From assembly GCA_947177005.1 (NCBI GenBank), contig CAMWSZ010000083.1:1-9565 (forward strand): a stretch of 9,565 bases of DNA. The letters run 5' to 3'. Shown here piece by piece: positions 1-6,122 of this stretch. The first letter of the stretch is position 1. The number at the start of each line of letters is the position of its first letter. The translations under genes and the position numbers were made by a program. Origin of the DNA: an uncultured Clostridia bacterium (GTDB lineage Bacteria; Bacillota; Clostridia; Oscillospirales; Oscillospiraceae). The notes under the pieces are model-generated. The model saw nothing but the letters and a program-made list of their open reading frames with translations. It ran no database searches and was not told the origin of the DNA.

Positions 1-753
1 TTTACCTATTCCTCCCCGGACCTCCCCGCCGGGTTCGACGGCTGCGTCATCGTGCAGATCTCGGACCTCCACGGCGCGGAATTTGGGGAAAACAATGAAA
101 AACTGATTGAAAAAGTCCGTTCAGAGCATCCGGAGTACATCTTCCTCCCCGGCGACCTCCAGGACCGCTACCGCCAGACGCCCCGCAGCTACAGCGTGGC
201 GTTCGGCGGGGCAATGGCGGAAATCGCCCCTACCTATTTTGTCACCGGCAACCATGAATGGGCATTTTCGGACATACGGAGTCTGAAACAGGAGCTGGGT
301 GAAGCGGGCGTGACGGTGCTTACCAATGAGTTTGTCCGTTTGGAACGGGGCGGCAGCCAGATCCTGCTGGCCGGAATCGACGACCCCAACGGCTTTGCCG
401 ATCAAAAGACGCCGGAGGCGCTGGCGGAAGAGATCCACGAGGCGGCGGAGGATAATGACTTCTGGATTTTAATGGCCCACCGAAACAACTACTTTGAAAA
501 GGAATACAGCCTGCTGGGGGCGGATCTGGTGATTTCCGGCCACGGTCACGGCGGGCTGATCCGCCTGCCCTTCACCGACGGGCTGGTCAGCGTGGAGCGG
601 ACCTTTTTCCCCTCCTACACCGCCGGTTTCTATACCGCCCATGACCGGGACGTATTTGTCTCCCGGGGGCTGGGCAATTCGGGCCGCACCTTCCGGCTGT
701 TCAACCGGCCCCAACTGGTGGTGCTGACCCTGGAGAGAGAGGAAACGTCATGA
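1..753 (+). CDS. Metallophosphoesterase, 5' end outside the window
   Basis: A calcineurin-like metallophosphoesterase of the YkuE-like type, which hydrolyses phosphomonoester or phosphodiester bonds with two bound metal ions. The substrate cannot be told from the sequence. All five metal-binding blocks are visible (numbered from base 1): SDLHG with D22 and H24, PGDLQD with D52, GNHE at 83-86, MAHR with H160, and GHGHGG with H181 and H183. The reading frame is open to the left edge, and FTYSSPDLPAGFDG before the first motif reads as normal family sequence. The GTG at 52 is therefore internal and the true start, probably with an N-terminal membrane anchor as in many relatives, lies upstream. 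The stop codon overlaps the mnmG start (ATGA), which suggests translational coupling. The family call is firm; the role is unknown. Confidence 0.9.
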   Translation, partial: FTYSSPDLPAGFDGCVIVQISDLHGAEFGENNEKLIEKVRSEHPEYIFLPGDLQDRYRQTPRSYSVAFGGAMAEIAPTYFVTGNHEWAFSDIRSLKQELGEAGVTVLTNEFVRLERGGSQILLAGIDDPNGFADQKTPEALAEEIHEAAEDNDFWILMAHRNNYFEKEYSLLGADLVISGHGHGGLIRLPFTDGLVSVERTFFPSYTAGFYTAHDRDVFVSRGLGNSGRTFRLFNRPQLVVLTLEREETS

Positions 754-2618
754 GAGAATTTGACGCTGGAAAATTTGATATTGCCGTCATCGGCGCGGGA
801 CATGCCGGGATCGAGGCGGCGCTGGCCGCCGCCCGTCTGGGCCGCAGGACGGTCTGCTTTACCATTAATCTGGACGCTGTGGGGAATATGCCCTGCAATC
901 CGGCAATCGGCGGCACCGGCAAGGGACATTTGGTCCGGGAGCTGGACGCGCTGGGCGGCGAGATGGCCCGTGCCGCGGATGAAGCCTGCATCCAGTACCG
1001 TCTCCTGAACCGGGGGAAGGGTCCGGCGGTCCACAGCCTGCGGGCGCAGGCCGACCGCCGCCGCTATCAGCAGGTCATGAAACATGCGCTGGAGCGTCAG
1101 GAAAATCTGGCGGTGCGGCAGGGCGAGGTGACGGAAATCCGCTGCACGGACGGCGCGGTCAGCCATGTGGTTTTGCAGACCGGCGCGGTGTTCGAGGTCC
1201 GGGCCGCGATTGTCTGTTCAGGAACGTACCTCAACGGCCGGACGATTGTCGGGGAGTGCGTCCGGGAGGGCGGACCGGACGGGATGTTCGCCGCGGCGTC
1301 TCTTACGGATTCGCTGGTGAAAATGGGTCTGTCCCTGCGGCGGTTCAAGACCGGCACGCCCCCCAGAATCAATGCGCGCAGCGTGGATTTTTCCAAAATG
1401 GAATTGCAGGAGGGCGACCCGGAAACCATGCCCTTCTCTTTTGAAACGAAAGATAAGCCGGTCAATCAGGCGGTGTGCTACCTCACCTATACCAACGAGG
1501 AGACCCACAAAATCATCCGGGAAAATCTGGACCGTTCCCCCATGCACAGCGGGGTGATCGAGGGTGTCGGGCCGCGGTACTGTCCGTCCATTGAGACGAA
1601 AGTGACGCGGTTCGCGGACAAGCCCCGGCATCAGCTCTTTATCGAACCAATGGGCCTGAATACGGAGGAATTGTATGTTCAGGGTTTTTCGTCCGCCATG
1701 CCGGAGGAGGTGCAGTTAAAGATGCTGCATACCATAGCCGGTCTGGAAGAGGCGGAGATGATGCGTCCGGCGTATGCGATTGAATACGACTGCGTGGACC
1801 CGCTGGAGCTGAAACCGACCTTGGAAAGCAAAAAAATCCCCGGCCTGTACGGCGCGGGGCAGTTCTGCGGGTCCTCCGGCTACGAGGAAGCGGCGGTACA
1901 GGGCTTTGTGGCGGGCGTGAACGCGGCGCTGTCGCAGAAGGGAGAGGAACCGCTGATTTTGTCCAGGGGGCAGTCGTATATCGGGACGCTGATCGATGAT
2001 CTGGTCACGAAGGGAACCAACGAGCCTTACCGTATGATGACCAGCCGCAGCGAGTACCGCCTGCTGCTGCGTCAGGACAACGCGGACCAGCGCCTGTGTC
2101 CCGTGGGGCATCGAATCGGGCTGGTGCCGGCGGAACGGCTGGAGCGTGTACAGGAGAAATACGCGGCGGTGGAACGGGAAGTGAAGCGTCTGGCGGCGAA
2201 GGGCGTGCCGCCCACGAAGGAGCTGAACGATTTTCTGACCGCCCGCGGCACAACGCCGGTTTCCGACGGCGCGCCTCTGGCGGCGCTGCTGCGGCGTCCG
2301 CAGGTACGGTACAGCGATCTGCGGCAGTTTGACCCGGACCGCCCGGACCTGCCGCCGGAGGTAGCGGAACAGGTAGAGATTTCCATTAAATATGAAGGGT
2401 ATATTCAGCGCCAGCTCCAGGAGGTGGAGGAGCTGCACCGAATGGAGAGCCGGGCTTTGCCGGAGGATTTGGATTATTCTGTCATCCGGGGACTGCGTCT
2501 GGAGGCGCGGGAAAAGCTGGCTGCCGTGCGGCCGGTGAACATCGGTCAGGCGGGACGGATTTCCGGCGTGTCTCCGGCGGATGTGGCCGCGCTGATGATC
2601 TACCTGGAAAGACCATAG
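750..2618 (+). CDS. mnmG: tRNA uridine-5-carboxymethylaminomethyl modification enzyme MnmG (GidA)
   Basis: The FAD-dependent subunit of the MnmE-MnmG complex, which installs the (carboxymethyl)aminomethyl group at C5 of wobble uridine 34 in certain tRNAs. The 622 residues match the family's usual length. The N-terminal Rossmann motif GAGHAG is at residues 15-20. The two conserved redox-type cysteines are present: C49 in PCNPAIGGTGKGH and C278 in GVGPRYCPSIE. FKTGTPPRI, the LKPTLESK block, GSSGYEEAAVQG and EPYRMMTSRSEYRLLLRQDNAD are all typical. The C-terminal YEGYIQRQ block belongs to the region that contacts MnmE and tRNA. The ATG at 750 follows AGAGGA (738-743). Unusually, mnmE and rsmG are not adjacent; the neighbours are a phosphoesterase and an alpha/beta hydrolase. 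The identification is close to certain. Confidence 0.97.
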   Translation: MREFDAGKFDIAVIGAGHAGIEAALAAARLGRRTVCFTINLDAVGNMPCNPAIGGTGKGHLVRELDALGGEMARAADEACIQYRLLNRGKGPAVHSLRAQADRRRYQQVMKHALERQENLAVRQGEVTEIRCTDGAVSHVVLQTGAVFEVRAAIVCSGTYLNGRTIVGECVREGGPDGMFAAASLTDSLVKMGLSLRRFKTGTPPRINARSVDFSKMELQEGDPETMPFSFETKDKPVNQAVCYLTYTNEETHKIIRENLDRSPMHSGVIEGVGPRYCPSIETKVTRFADKPRHQLFIEPMGLNTEELYVQGFSSAMPEEVQLKMLHTIAGLEEAEMMRPAYAIEYDCVDPLELKPTLESKKIPGLYGAGQFCGSSGYEEAAVQGFVAGVNAALSQKGEEPLILSRGQSYIGTLIDDLVTKGTNEPYRMMTSRSEYRLLLRQDNADQRLCPVGHRIGLVPAERLERVQEKYAAVEREVKRLAAKGVPPTKELNDFLTARGTTPVSDGAPLAALLRRPQVRYSDLRQFDPDRPDLPPEVAEQVEISIKYEGYIQRQLQEVEELHRMESRALPEDLDYSVIRGLRLEAREKLAAVRPVNIGQAGRISGVSPADVAALMIYLERP

Positions 2619-2627
2619 GGGGCGCGT

Positions 2628-3329
2628 ATGCCGGATATTTCCTTATATTATGTGAAAAAGGGGAGCGGCCCGCCGCTGGTGCTGCTCCACGGAAACGGTG
2701 AGGACAGCGGGTATTTTTCCCGTCAGATTGACTTTTTTGCCCATACGCATACCGTCTATGCGCTGGACACCAGAGGCCACGGGTGGTCCCCCCGCGGTAC
2801 GGCTCCCTTTACTCTTTATCAGTTTGCCCGGGATTTACTGGACTTTCTGGACCAGCAAAATATTTCTCAGACGGATATTCTGGGGTTCAGCGACGGGGGC
2901 AACATCGCGCTGCTGTTTGCGCTGTCCCACCCGGAACGGGTCTGGCGTCTGGTCCTCAACGGCGCGAACCTCGACCCAACCGGCGTGAAGCCCGCGGTAC
3001 AGCTCCCCATTATTTTGAGCTATCAAATTGCGTCGCTTTTCGCCGCAAAAAATCTGAAAGCCCAACACAACGCGGAGCTGCTGGGCCTGATGGTCCGGGA
3101 ACCCCATATCGCGCCCGCCTCGCTGAAACGGCTGGCTGTTCCGGCGCTTGTGATCGCGGGGAATCGTGATATGATAAAGGAGTCCCATACCCGGCTGATT
3201 GCGGAGAGCCTGCCCGGCGGTACTCTGCGAGTCATTCCCGGGTCCCATTTTATTGCCGCTGAAAATCCGGATGCGTTCAATGCTGCCGTACAGGATTTTT
3301 TCGCGGCTCATCCAATACAAGGAAGGTGA
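2628..3329 (+). CDS. Alpha/beta-fold hydrolase, substrate unknown
   Basis: A compact 233-residue alpha/beta hydrolase without signal peptide, so probably cytoplasmic. The oxyanion-hole segment is LLHGNGEDS (19-27) and DTRGHGWS (47-54) is the usual block before the nucleophile. The nucleophile elbow is GFSDGG with Ser88, and the likely triad partners are Asp181 (AGNRDMI) and His207 (PGSHFIA). Little sequence separates the elbow from the Asp, so any lid domain is small. It resembles esterases and carbon-carbon hydrolases in general, and no specific reaction can be assigned. It starts 9 bases after mnmG, with AGGGGG (2617-2622) as ribosome binding site, and ends 7 bases before the MurT-like gene, so it is very likely co-transcribed with both. 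Its position next to murT/gatD hints at a cell-envelope substrate, but that is inference. Confidence 0.88.
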   Translation: MPDISLYYVKKGSGPPLVLLHGNGEDSGYFSRQIDFFAHTHTVYALDTRGHGWSPRGTAPFTLYQFARDLLDFLDQQNISQTDILGFSDGGNIALLFALSHPERVWRLVLNGANLDPTGVKPAVQLPIILSYQIASLFAAKNLKAQHNAELLGLMVREPHIAPASLKRLAVPALVIAGNRDMIKESHTRLIAESLPGGTLRVIPGSHFIAAENPDAFNAAVQDFFAAHPIQGR

Positions 3330-3336
3330 CGCCGCT

Positions 3337-4665
3337 ATGAGAATGGTTCTGGCGATTTTGGTCTGTAAAATATTGCGCTTTATCGGAAAATTGGTGGGGA
3401 AGGGCAGTTCTCTGCCGGGAGAGTACGCACTGAAAATCTGTCCGGATATCCTCAGACGTGTCACGCTGCCGCCCTATATCATCGCCGTCACCGGCAGCAA
3501 CGGCAAGACTTCAACGGTGGAAATGATTGCGGCGATTCTGCGCAAAAGCGGCAAGACGGTCGTATATAACGAGGAGGGTTCGAATCAGATCGAGGGCGTG
3601 ACCACGCTGATTCTTTGCAGCAGTTCTCTGAGCGGAAAAATGCGGGGCGATGTGCTGCTGCTGGAGAGCGACGAGCGCTATGCAAAGCTGTCGTTCCGGT
3701 GGTTCCACCCGACCCATTTCGTGATTACCAACCTCTACCGCGACCAGCTCACCCGCAACGGCCACCCGGAATGGGTTTACGACGCGATTCTCCCGGCGAT
3801 TCATCCGGATACGACCCTTGTGCTGAACGCGGATGACCCGCTGGTTTCCTGCTTCGCAAACGGTCACGAAAAGGTGAAGTGGTTCGGTCTGGAGAGATGT
3901 TCCGTCAGCACGGTTACTCCACAGGGCGTCTATGACGACGGTGCCCGCTGTCCGGTGTGCCGCGGGCGAATGGCGTACAGCTGCTATCACTACCACCATA
4001 TCGGGCATTATTATTGTCCAAACTGCGGCCACAAACGGCAGAACCCGGATTTTGCGGTGACAGAACTGGATTTAGATGCCGGTACGCTGGTCATCGGAGG
4101 AGAAACCAAAATTGATTTGGCGTTCCGCAGTATTTACAACGTGTATAATATTTTGGCGGCGTGGTCGGTGTGTGCGCTGGCGGGGGCCGGTAAAGCGGAC
4201 GCAGCCGCAGTGATTAACAATTATATCCTGAAAAACGGCAGAATGGTCCGTTTTACGCTGGGAAAGCATCACGGAACGCTGCTGACCAGCAAACACGAAA
4301 ATTCCATTGCCTACGACACTAATCTCGGCTACATCCGCAATACAAAACCGGACTGTACCGTGCTGGTGATCGTGGACGCCGTCAGCCGCAAATATTTTAC
4401 CGGGGAGACAAGCTGGCTGTGGGATATCGATTTCGACCTGCTGAACTGCGGTCAGGTGAAACGGGTTATGCTGTGCGGAAAATACGTGAATGATCTGGCG
4501 ATGCGGTTTGATTATACCGGACTGCCGCCGGAAAAAACCGTCTGTTATGAGACGGTGGCAGAGGCGGTGAAGGATTTGCAGGAGAACGGCAGCGAGGATT
4601 TGTATGTGGTCACCTGCTTCTCCGACCGCGATAAACTGCTGGCGCTGGTCCGGCGGGAACAGTAA
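3337..4665 (+). CDS. murT: MurT-like Mur ligase, with divergent C-terminal (DUF1727) domain
   Basis: Related to MurT, the ATP-dependent subunit that with GatD amidates the alpha-carboxyl of the stem-peptide D-glutamate in lipid II at the cytoplasmic membrane face. The product is 442 residues, like known MurTs. The Mur-ligase P-loop VTGSNGKTST is at 51-60, followed by LLLESDERY, TNLYRDQLTRNG and LVLNADDPLV. A zinc ribbon unique to MurT within the Mur family is formed by C205/C208 and C227/C230. The start chosen is ATG 3337, preceded by GGAAGGTGA (3321-3329); an upstream in-frame start at 3199 would overlap the hydrolase by 131 bases and has no support. The oddity is the C-terminal domain: the NP[AV]G-FN and NDN-ADG[RK]D-V blocks that I recall from canonical MurTs are replaced by a SKHENS-type segment (318-323) and by YFTGETSW (353-360). 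The WLWDIDFD block (360-367) remains. The family is secure, but classic glutamate amidation is uncertain. Confidence 0.85.
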   Translation: MRMVLAILVCKILRFIGKLVGKGSSLPGEYALKICPDILRRVTLPPYIIAVTGSNGKTSTVEMIAAILRKSGKTVVYNEEGSNQIEGVTTLILCSSSLSGKMRGDVLLLESDERYAKLSFRWFHPTHFVITNLYRDQLTRNGHPEWVYDAILPAIHPDTTLVLNADDPLVSCFANGHEKVKWFGLERCSVSTVTPQGVYDDGARCPVCRGRMAYSCYHYHHIGHYYCPNCGHKRQNPDFAVTELDLDAGTLVIGGETKIDLAFRSIYNVYNILAAWSVCALAGAGKADAAAVINNYILKNGRMVRFTLGKHHGTLLTSKHENSIAYDTNLGYIRNTKPDCTVLVIVDAVSRKYFTGETSWLWDIDFDLLNCGQVKRVMLCGKYVNDLAMRFDYTGLPPEKTVCYETVAEAVKDLQENGSEDLYVVTCFSDRDKLLALVRREQ

Positions 4666-4677
4666 GGGGGCGTTTGT

Positions 4678-5409
4678 ATGGAACTGAATATCCTGCATCT
4701 GTATCCGGATTTGATGAGTCTGTACGGAGAGTACGCCAATCTGCGGGTTTTGTGCCGTCATCTGGCGGTAATGGGCGTGCAGGCGGCGGTACAGGCCGTA
4801 GAGCCGGAGGACGCGCCGGATTTTGGCAGCGCGGACATGATCTATATGGGCGCGGGGACAGAGCGTGGACAGAAAGCCGCGCTGACGGCACTGTCCGGTT
4901 CTGCCGCCGCGCTGCGTGCCGCCGCGGAACGGGGTGCGGTCATACTCTTTACGGGCAACGCAATGGAGACGCTGGGGACGTCTGTGACGGACGCGGCGGG
5001 GAAGGTCTGGCACGGCCTGGGGCTGGCGTCCTACACCACGCGGGAGACCGAAAAACGGGTCCCGGTGGATGTGATAGCAAAGCCGGTCCTTTGGGACGCC
5101 GCGGCGGTAGGGTTCATGAACAAGTGCAGCGTCACCGCCGGGATCACGGAACCGCTGTTCAGCGAACTGCCTCTGGGCTTCGGGAACGACGCGGAGCGCG
5201 GTGCGGAGGGATATGTGTCCGGCAATGTGTTCGCCACCCATTTGACAGGTCCGGTGCTGGTCAAGAACCCGGAATTTACGGACCTCATCATCCGCCGCCT
5301 GTACGCTCTGCGGGGCTGGCAGCTGCCGGAAACGCTGCCAACCCTGCCCCATGAGAAGGAGGCGTATGCGGTGACGCTGCGGGAGCTGACGGCCCGGATA
5401 CAAAAATAG
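4678..5409 (+). CDS. gatD: GatD-like class I glutamine amidotransferase homologue lacking the catalytic Cys and His
   Basis: Homologue of GatD, the glutaminase subunit that feeds ammonia to MurT; 243 residues, the usual length. Family landmarks are the N-terminal LHLYPDLMSLYGEYAN (6-21), MGAGTERGQ (56-64), VGFMN (144-148) and THLTGPVLVKNP (187-198). The active site is degenerate. Where canonical GatD has ICGG-Y-QxLG, this protein reads FTGNAMETLG (91-100), placing Gly93 at the nucleophile. Where GatD has T-Y-LHGP, it reads THLTGP, placing Thr190 at the catalytic His; a His sits two residues earlier (188). Arg127 lines up with the glutamine-binding Arg128 of Staphylococcus aureus GatD. Only two cysteines exist, C26 and C150, neither in the elbow. 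The reading frame is intact and starts 12 bases after murT with AAGGGGG (4664-4670), so it looks maintained rather than decayed. Glutaminase activity is doubtful; a structural or altered-donor role is inference. Confidence 0.82.
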   Translation: MELNILHLYPDLMSLYGEYANLRVLCRHLAVMGVQAAVQAVEPEDAPDFGSADMIYMGAGTERGQKAALTALSGSAAALRAAAERGAVILFTGNAMETLGTSVTDAAGKVWHGLGLASYTTRETEKRVPVDVIAKPVLWDAAAVGFMNKCSVTAGITEPLFSELPLGFGNDAERGAEGYVSGNVFATHLTGPVLVKNPEFTDLIIRRLYALRGWQLPETLPTLPHEKEAYAVTLRELTARIQK

Positions 5410-5415
5410 AACGGT

Positions 5416-5476
5416 CAATCGGGACGGCATTCTGCCGAAAAAAGGCGGGCTGTCCCGATTGCTTTTTGCTGTTTTT
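5416..5476 (+). terminator. Intrinsic terminator after the gatD-like gene
   Basis: The arms CAATCGGGACGGC (5416-5428) and GCTGTCCCGATTG (5449-5461) pair over 13 positions with one G-U wobble. A short inner GCC/GGC pairing is possible around the A-rich loop. The right arm runs into a T-rich tail, CTTTTTGCTGTTTTT (5462-5476). It lies 6 bases after the stop codon and separates the murT/gatD operon from the feo locus. Confidence 0.92.
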
Positions 5477-5484
5477 ACCAAAAC

Positions 5485-5505
5485 AGAAAAATCTTCAGAT
5501 TTTCT
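5485..5505. repeat. Short inverted repeat just upstream of the feo promoter
   Basis: AGAAAAATCT (5485-5494) and AGATTTTCT (5497-5505) are inverted copies with one extra A in the left arm and a 2-base centre. The element ends one base before the -35 hexamer. It differs in sequence from the operators at the promoter. It could bind a second regulator, or be chance symmetry in AT-rich DNA. Confidence 0.35.
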
Positions 5506-5506
5506 C

Positions 5507-5535
5507 TTGACATTTTGGTTAGCAGGTGCTAACGT
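5507..5535 (+). promoter_or_regulatory. Promoter of the feoA1-feoA2 transcript
   Basis: A perfect -35 TTGACA (5507-5512), a 17-base spacer and a -10 TAACGT (5530-5535) extended by TG at 5527-5528. The -10 hexamer itself is poor, but the perfect -35 and the TG extension compensate. The expected start of transcription is near 5542, giving a leader of about 60 bases. The -10 lies inside the palindromic operator, as expected for a promoter blocked by a bound repressor. Confidence 0.75.
5518..5533. promoter_or_regulatory. Operator 1, probable DtxR/IdeR-type metal-repressor site before feoA1
   Basis: GTTAGCAGGTGCTAAC is a perfect 7-2-7 palindrome. It covers the -10 element and recurs almost unchanged before feoB. 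TTAG-CTAA half-sites are typical of DtxR-family iron/manganese repressors, so iron-dependent repression is the likely mode; the regulator identity is inference. A good extra left half-site, ATTAGCA (5536-5542), follows 2 bases downstream, but its matching right half is weak. Confidence 0.7.
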
Positions 5536-5549
5536 ATTAGCAGAGTTAG

Positions 5550-5584
5550 GCATTACTTACTAATGCGCGGCGCGACTGTGCCGC
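5550..5584 (+). other. Two tandem small hairpins in the feoA1 leader
   Basis: GCATTACTTACTAATGC (5550-5566) is a perfect 6-5-6 inverted repeat. It is followed at once by GCGGC (5567-5571) pairing with GCCGC (5580-5584) across 8 bases. Both would lie in the 5' leader predicted from the promoter and end 6 bases before the ribosome binding site. They could influence mRNA stability or translation. No known riboswitch class is recognised. Confidence 0.4.
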
Positions 5585-5602
5585 TGAGAGAAAGGGGATC
5601 AG

Positions 5603-5815
5603 ATGATGCCGTTGTCAATGGCGCAGCCCGGTGAGACGAATCTCATCAAAAAGGTGGGCGGACGGCCCGAAACACGCCAGTTCCTGGAAAACCTGGGGTT
5701 TGTCGCCGGGGGAGAGGTGTCGGTCATCAGCAAGACCGGCGGTAATGTGATCGTGGAGGTCAAGGGCTCCCGCGTGGCTGTCAACAGCGATATGGCCGCG
5801 AAAATCATGATCTAA
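5603..5815 (+). CDS. feoA: FeoA-domain protein, first copy
   Basis: A 70-residue SH3-like FeoA protein, a small cytoplasmic accessory to the FeoB ferrous-iron transporter. The pattern FLENLGFVAGGEVSVIS, then VIVEVKGSRVAVNSDMAAKIMI, is the usual FeoA core of a five-stranded barrel, and the MAQPGE-type N-terminus matches a FeoA subtype common in Clostridia. The ribosome binding site AAAGGGG (5591-5597) suits either of two adjacent start codons: ATG 5603 (spacing 5) or ATG 5606 (spacing 8). Either gives nearly the same protein. It differs clearly in sequence from the second FeoA 29 bases downstream, so the two are separate subtypes, not a recent duplication. Confidence 0.9.
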   Translation: MMPLSMAQPGETNLIKKVGGRPETRQFLENLGFVAGGEVSVISKTGGNVIVEVKGSRVAVNSDMAAKIMI

Positions 5816-5824
5816 TCGTTTATT

Positions 5825-5836
5825 AAGGAAGGAGAG
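5825..5836 (+). promoter_or_regulatory. Ribosome binding site supporting a TTG start of feoA2
   Basis: AAGGAAGGAGAG is a strong purine-rich Shine-Dalgarno stretch ending 8 bases before TTG 5845. No ATG or GTG start with a plausible site exists before the conserved FeoA core begins, so this site decides the start. Confidence 0.7.
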
Positions 5837-5844
5837 AGAAAGCT

Positions 5845-6066
5845 TTGCAGACGCTGAAAAATGCCGCAATCGGTTCTACTGTCCGTGTGGTGAAGCTCCA
5901 CGGCGAGGGTGCCGTCAAGCGCCGCATCATGGATATGGGGATTACAAAGGGCGTGGACATCTATGTCCGCAAGGTGGCCCCCTTGGGCGACCCTGTGGAG
6001 GTAATGGTCCGGGGCTACGAGCTGAGCCTCCGGAAAGCCGACGCCGGTATGATTGAGGTGGAGTGA
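5845..6066 (+). CDS. feoA: FeoA-domain protein, second copy (TTG start)
   Basis: A 73-residue FeoA of the classic kind. Its order is TLKNAAIGSTVRVVKL, then a conserved helix-turn block RRIMDMGITKG (about 27-37), then VAPLGDPVEVMVRGYELSLRKADAGMIEV at the end, the usual FeoA signature. It would fold as an SH3-like barrel and help FeoB at the membrane. The start is TTG at 5845, since the residues from there match the family N-terminus and the next in-frame ATG lies inside the conserved core. It shares the feoA1 transcript; feoB follows after a 134-base gap that has its own promoter-like module. Confidence 0.92.
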   Translation: MQTLKNAAIGSTVRVVKLHGEGAVKRRIMDMGITKGVDIYVRKVAPLGDPVEVMVRGYELSLRKADAGMIEVE

Positions 6067-6096
6067 CCCGGTTATTTCCATTATTTTTCTGTGAAA

Positions 6097-6118
6097 GACG
6101 CTCCGGAGGGAACGTCTA
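6097..6118 (+). other. Weak hairpin between feoA2 and feoB
   Basis: AGACG (6097-6101) pairs with CGTCT (6114-6118). After one mismatch, TCC (6103-6105) pairs with GGA (6110-6112) around a GGAG loop. The tail TAATCTTT is only partly T-rich. This may be a leaky terminator that lowers read-through from feoA2 into feoB, or an mRNA processing or stability element. It is too weak to call a terminator outright. Confidence 0.35.
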
Positions 6119-6122
6119 ATCT

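Noticed and set aside
52..54. GTG as start of the metallophosphoesterase
   Set aside because: It falls directly before the first metal-binding motif, has no ribosome binding site, and the frame upstream reads as normal protein to the window edge.
2096..2332. Short Gly/Ala-rich open frames inside mnmG
   Set aside because: Out-of-phase shadows of a highly conserved gene, without translation signals.
3199..3336. Upstream in-frame start for the murT-like gene
   Set aside because: It would overlap the hydrolase by 131 bases and adds 46 residues with no family match. ATG 3337 has a strong ribosome binding site and gives the usual MurT length.
4674..5354. Plus-strand open frame overlapping the gatD-like gene in another phase
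   Set aside because: The translation is Gly/Arg-rich and has no family features; the gatD-like frame has conserved blocks and the ribosome binding site. I considered whether the missing Cys and His came from a frameshift, but the gatD-like frame aligns along its whole length on both sides of each motif.
4072..5553. Long minus-strand open frame (493 codons) opposite the murT-like and gatD-like genes
   Set aside because: The product is rich in Arg, His, Gln and Pro with no recognisable domain, runs across a terminator and promoter, and lies antisense to two genes with clear family motifs. It is a shadow of GC-rich codon use.
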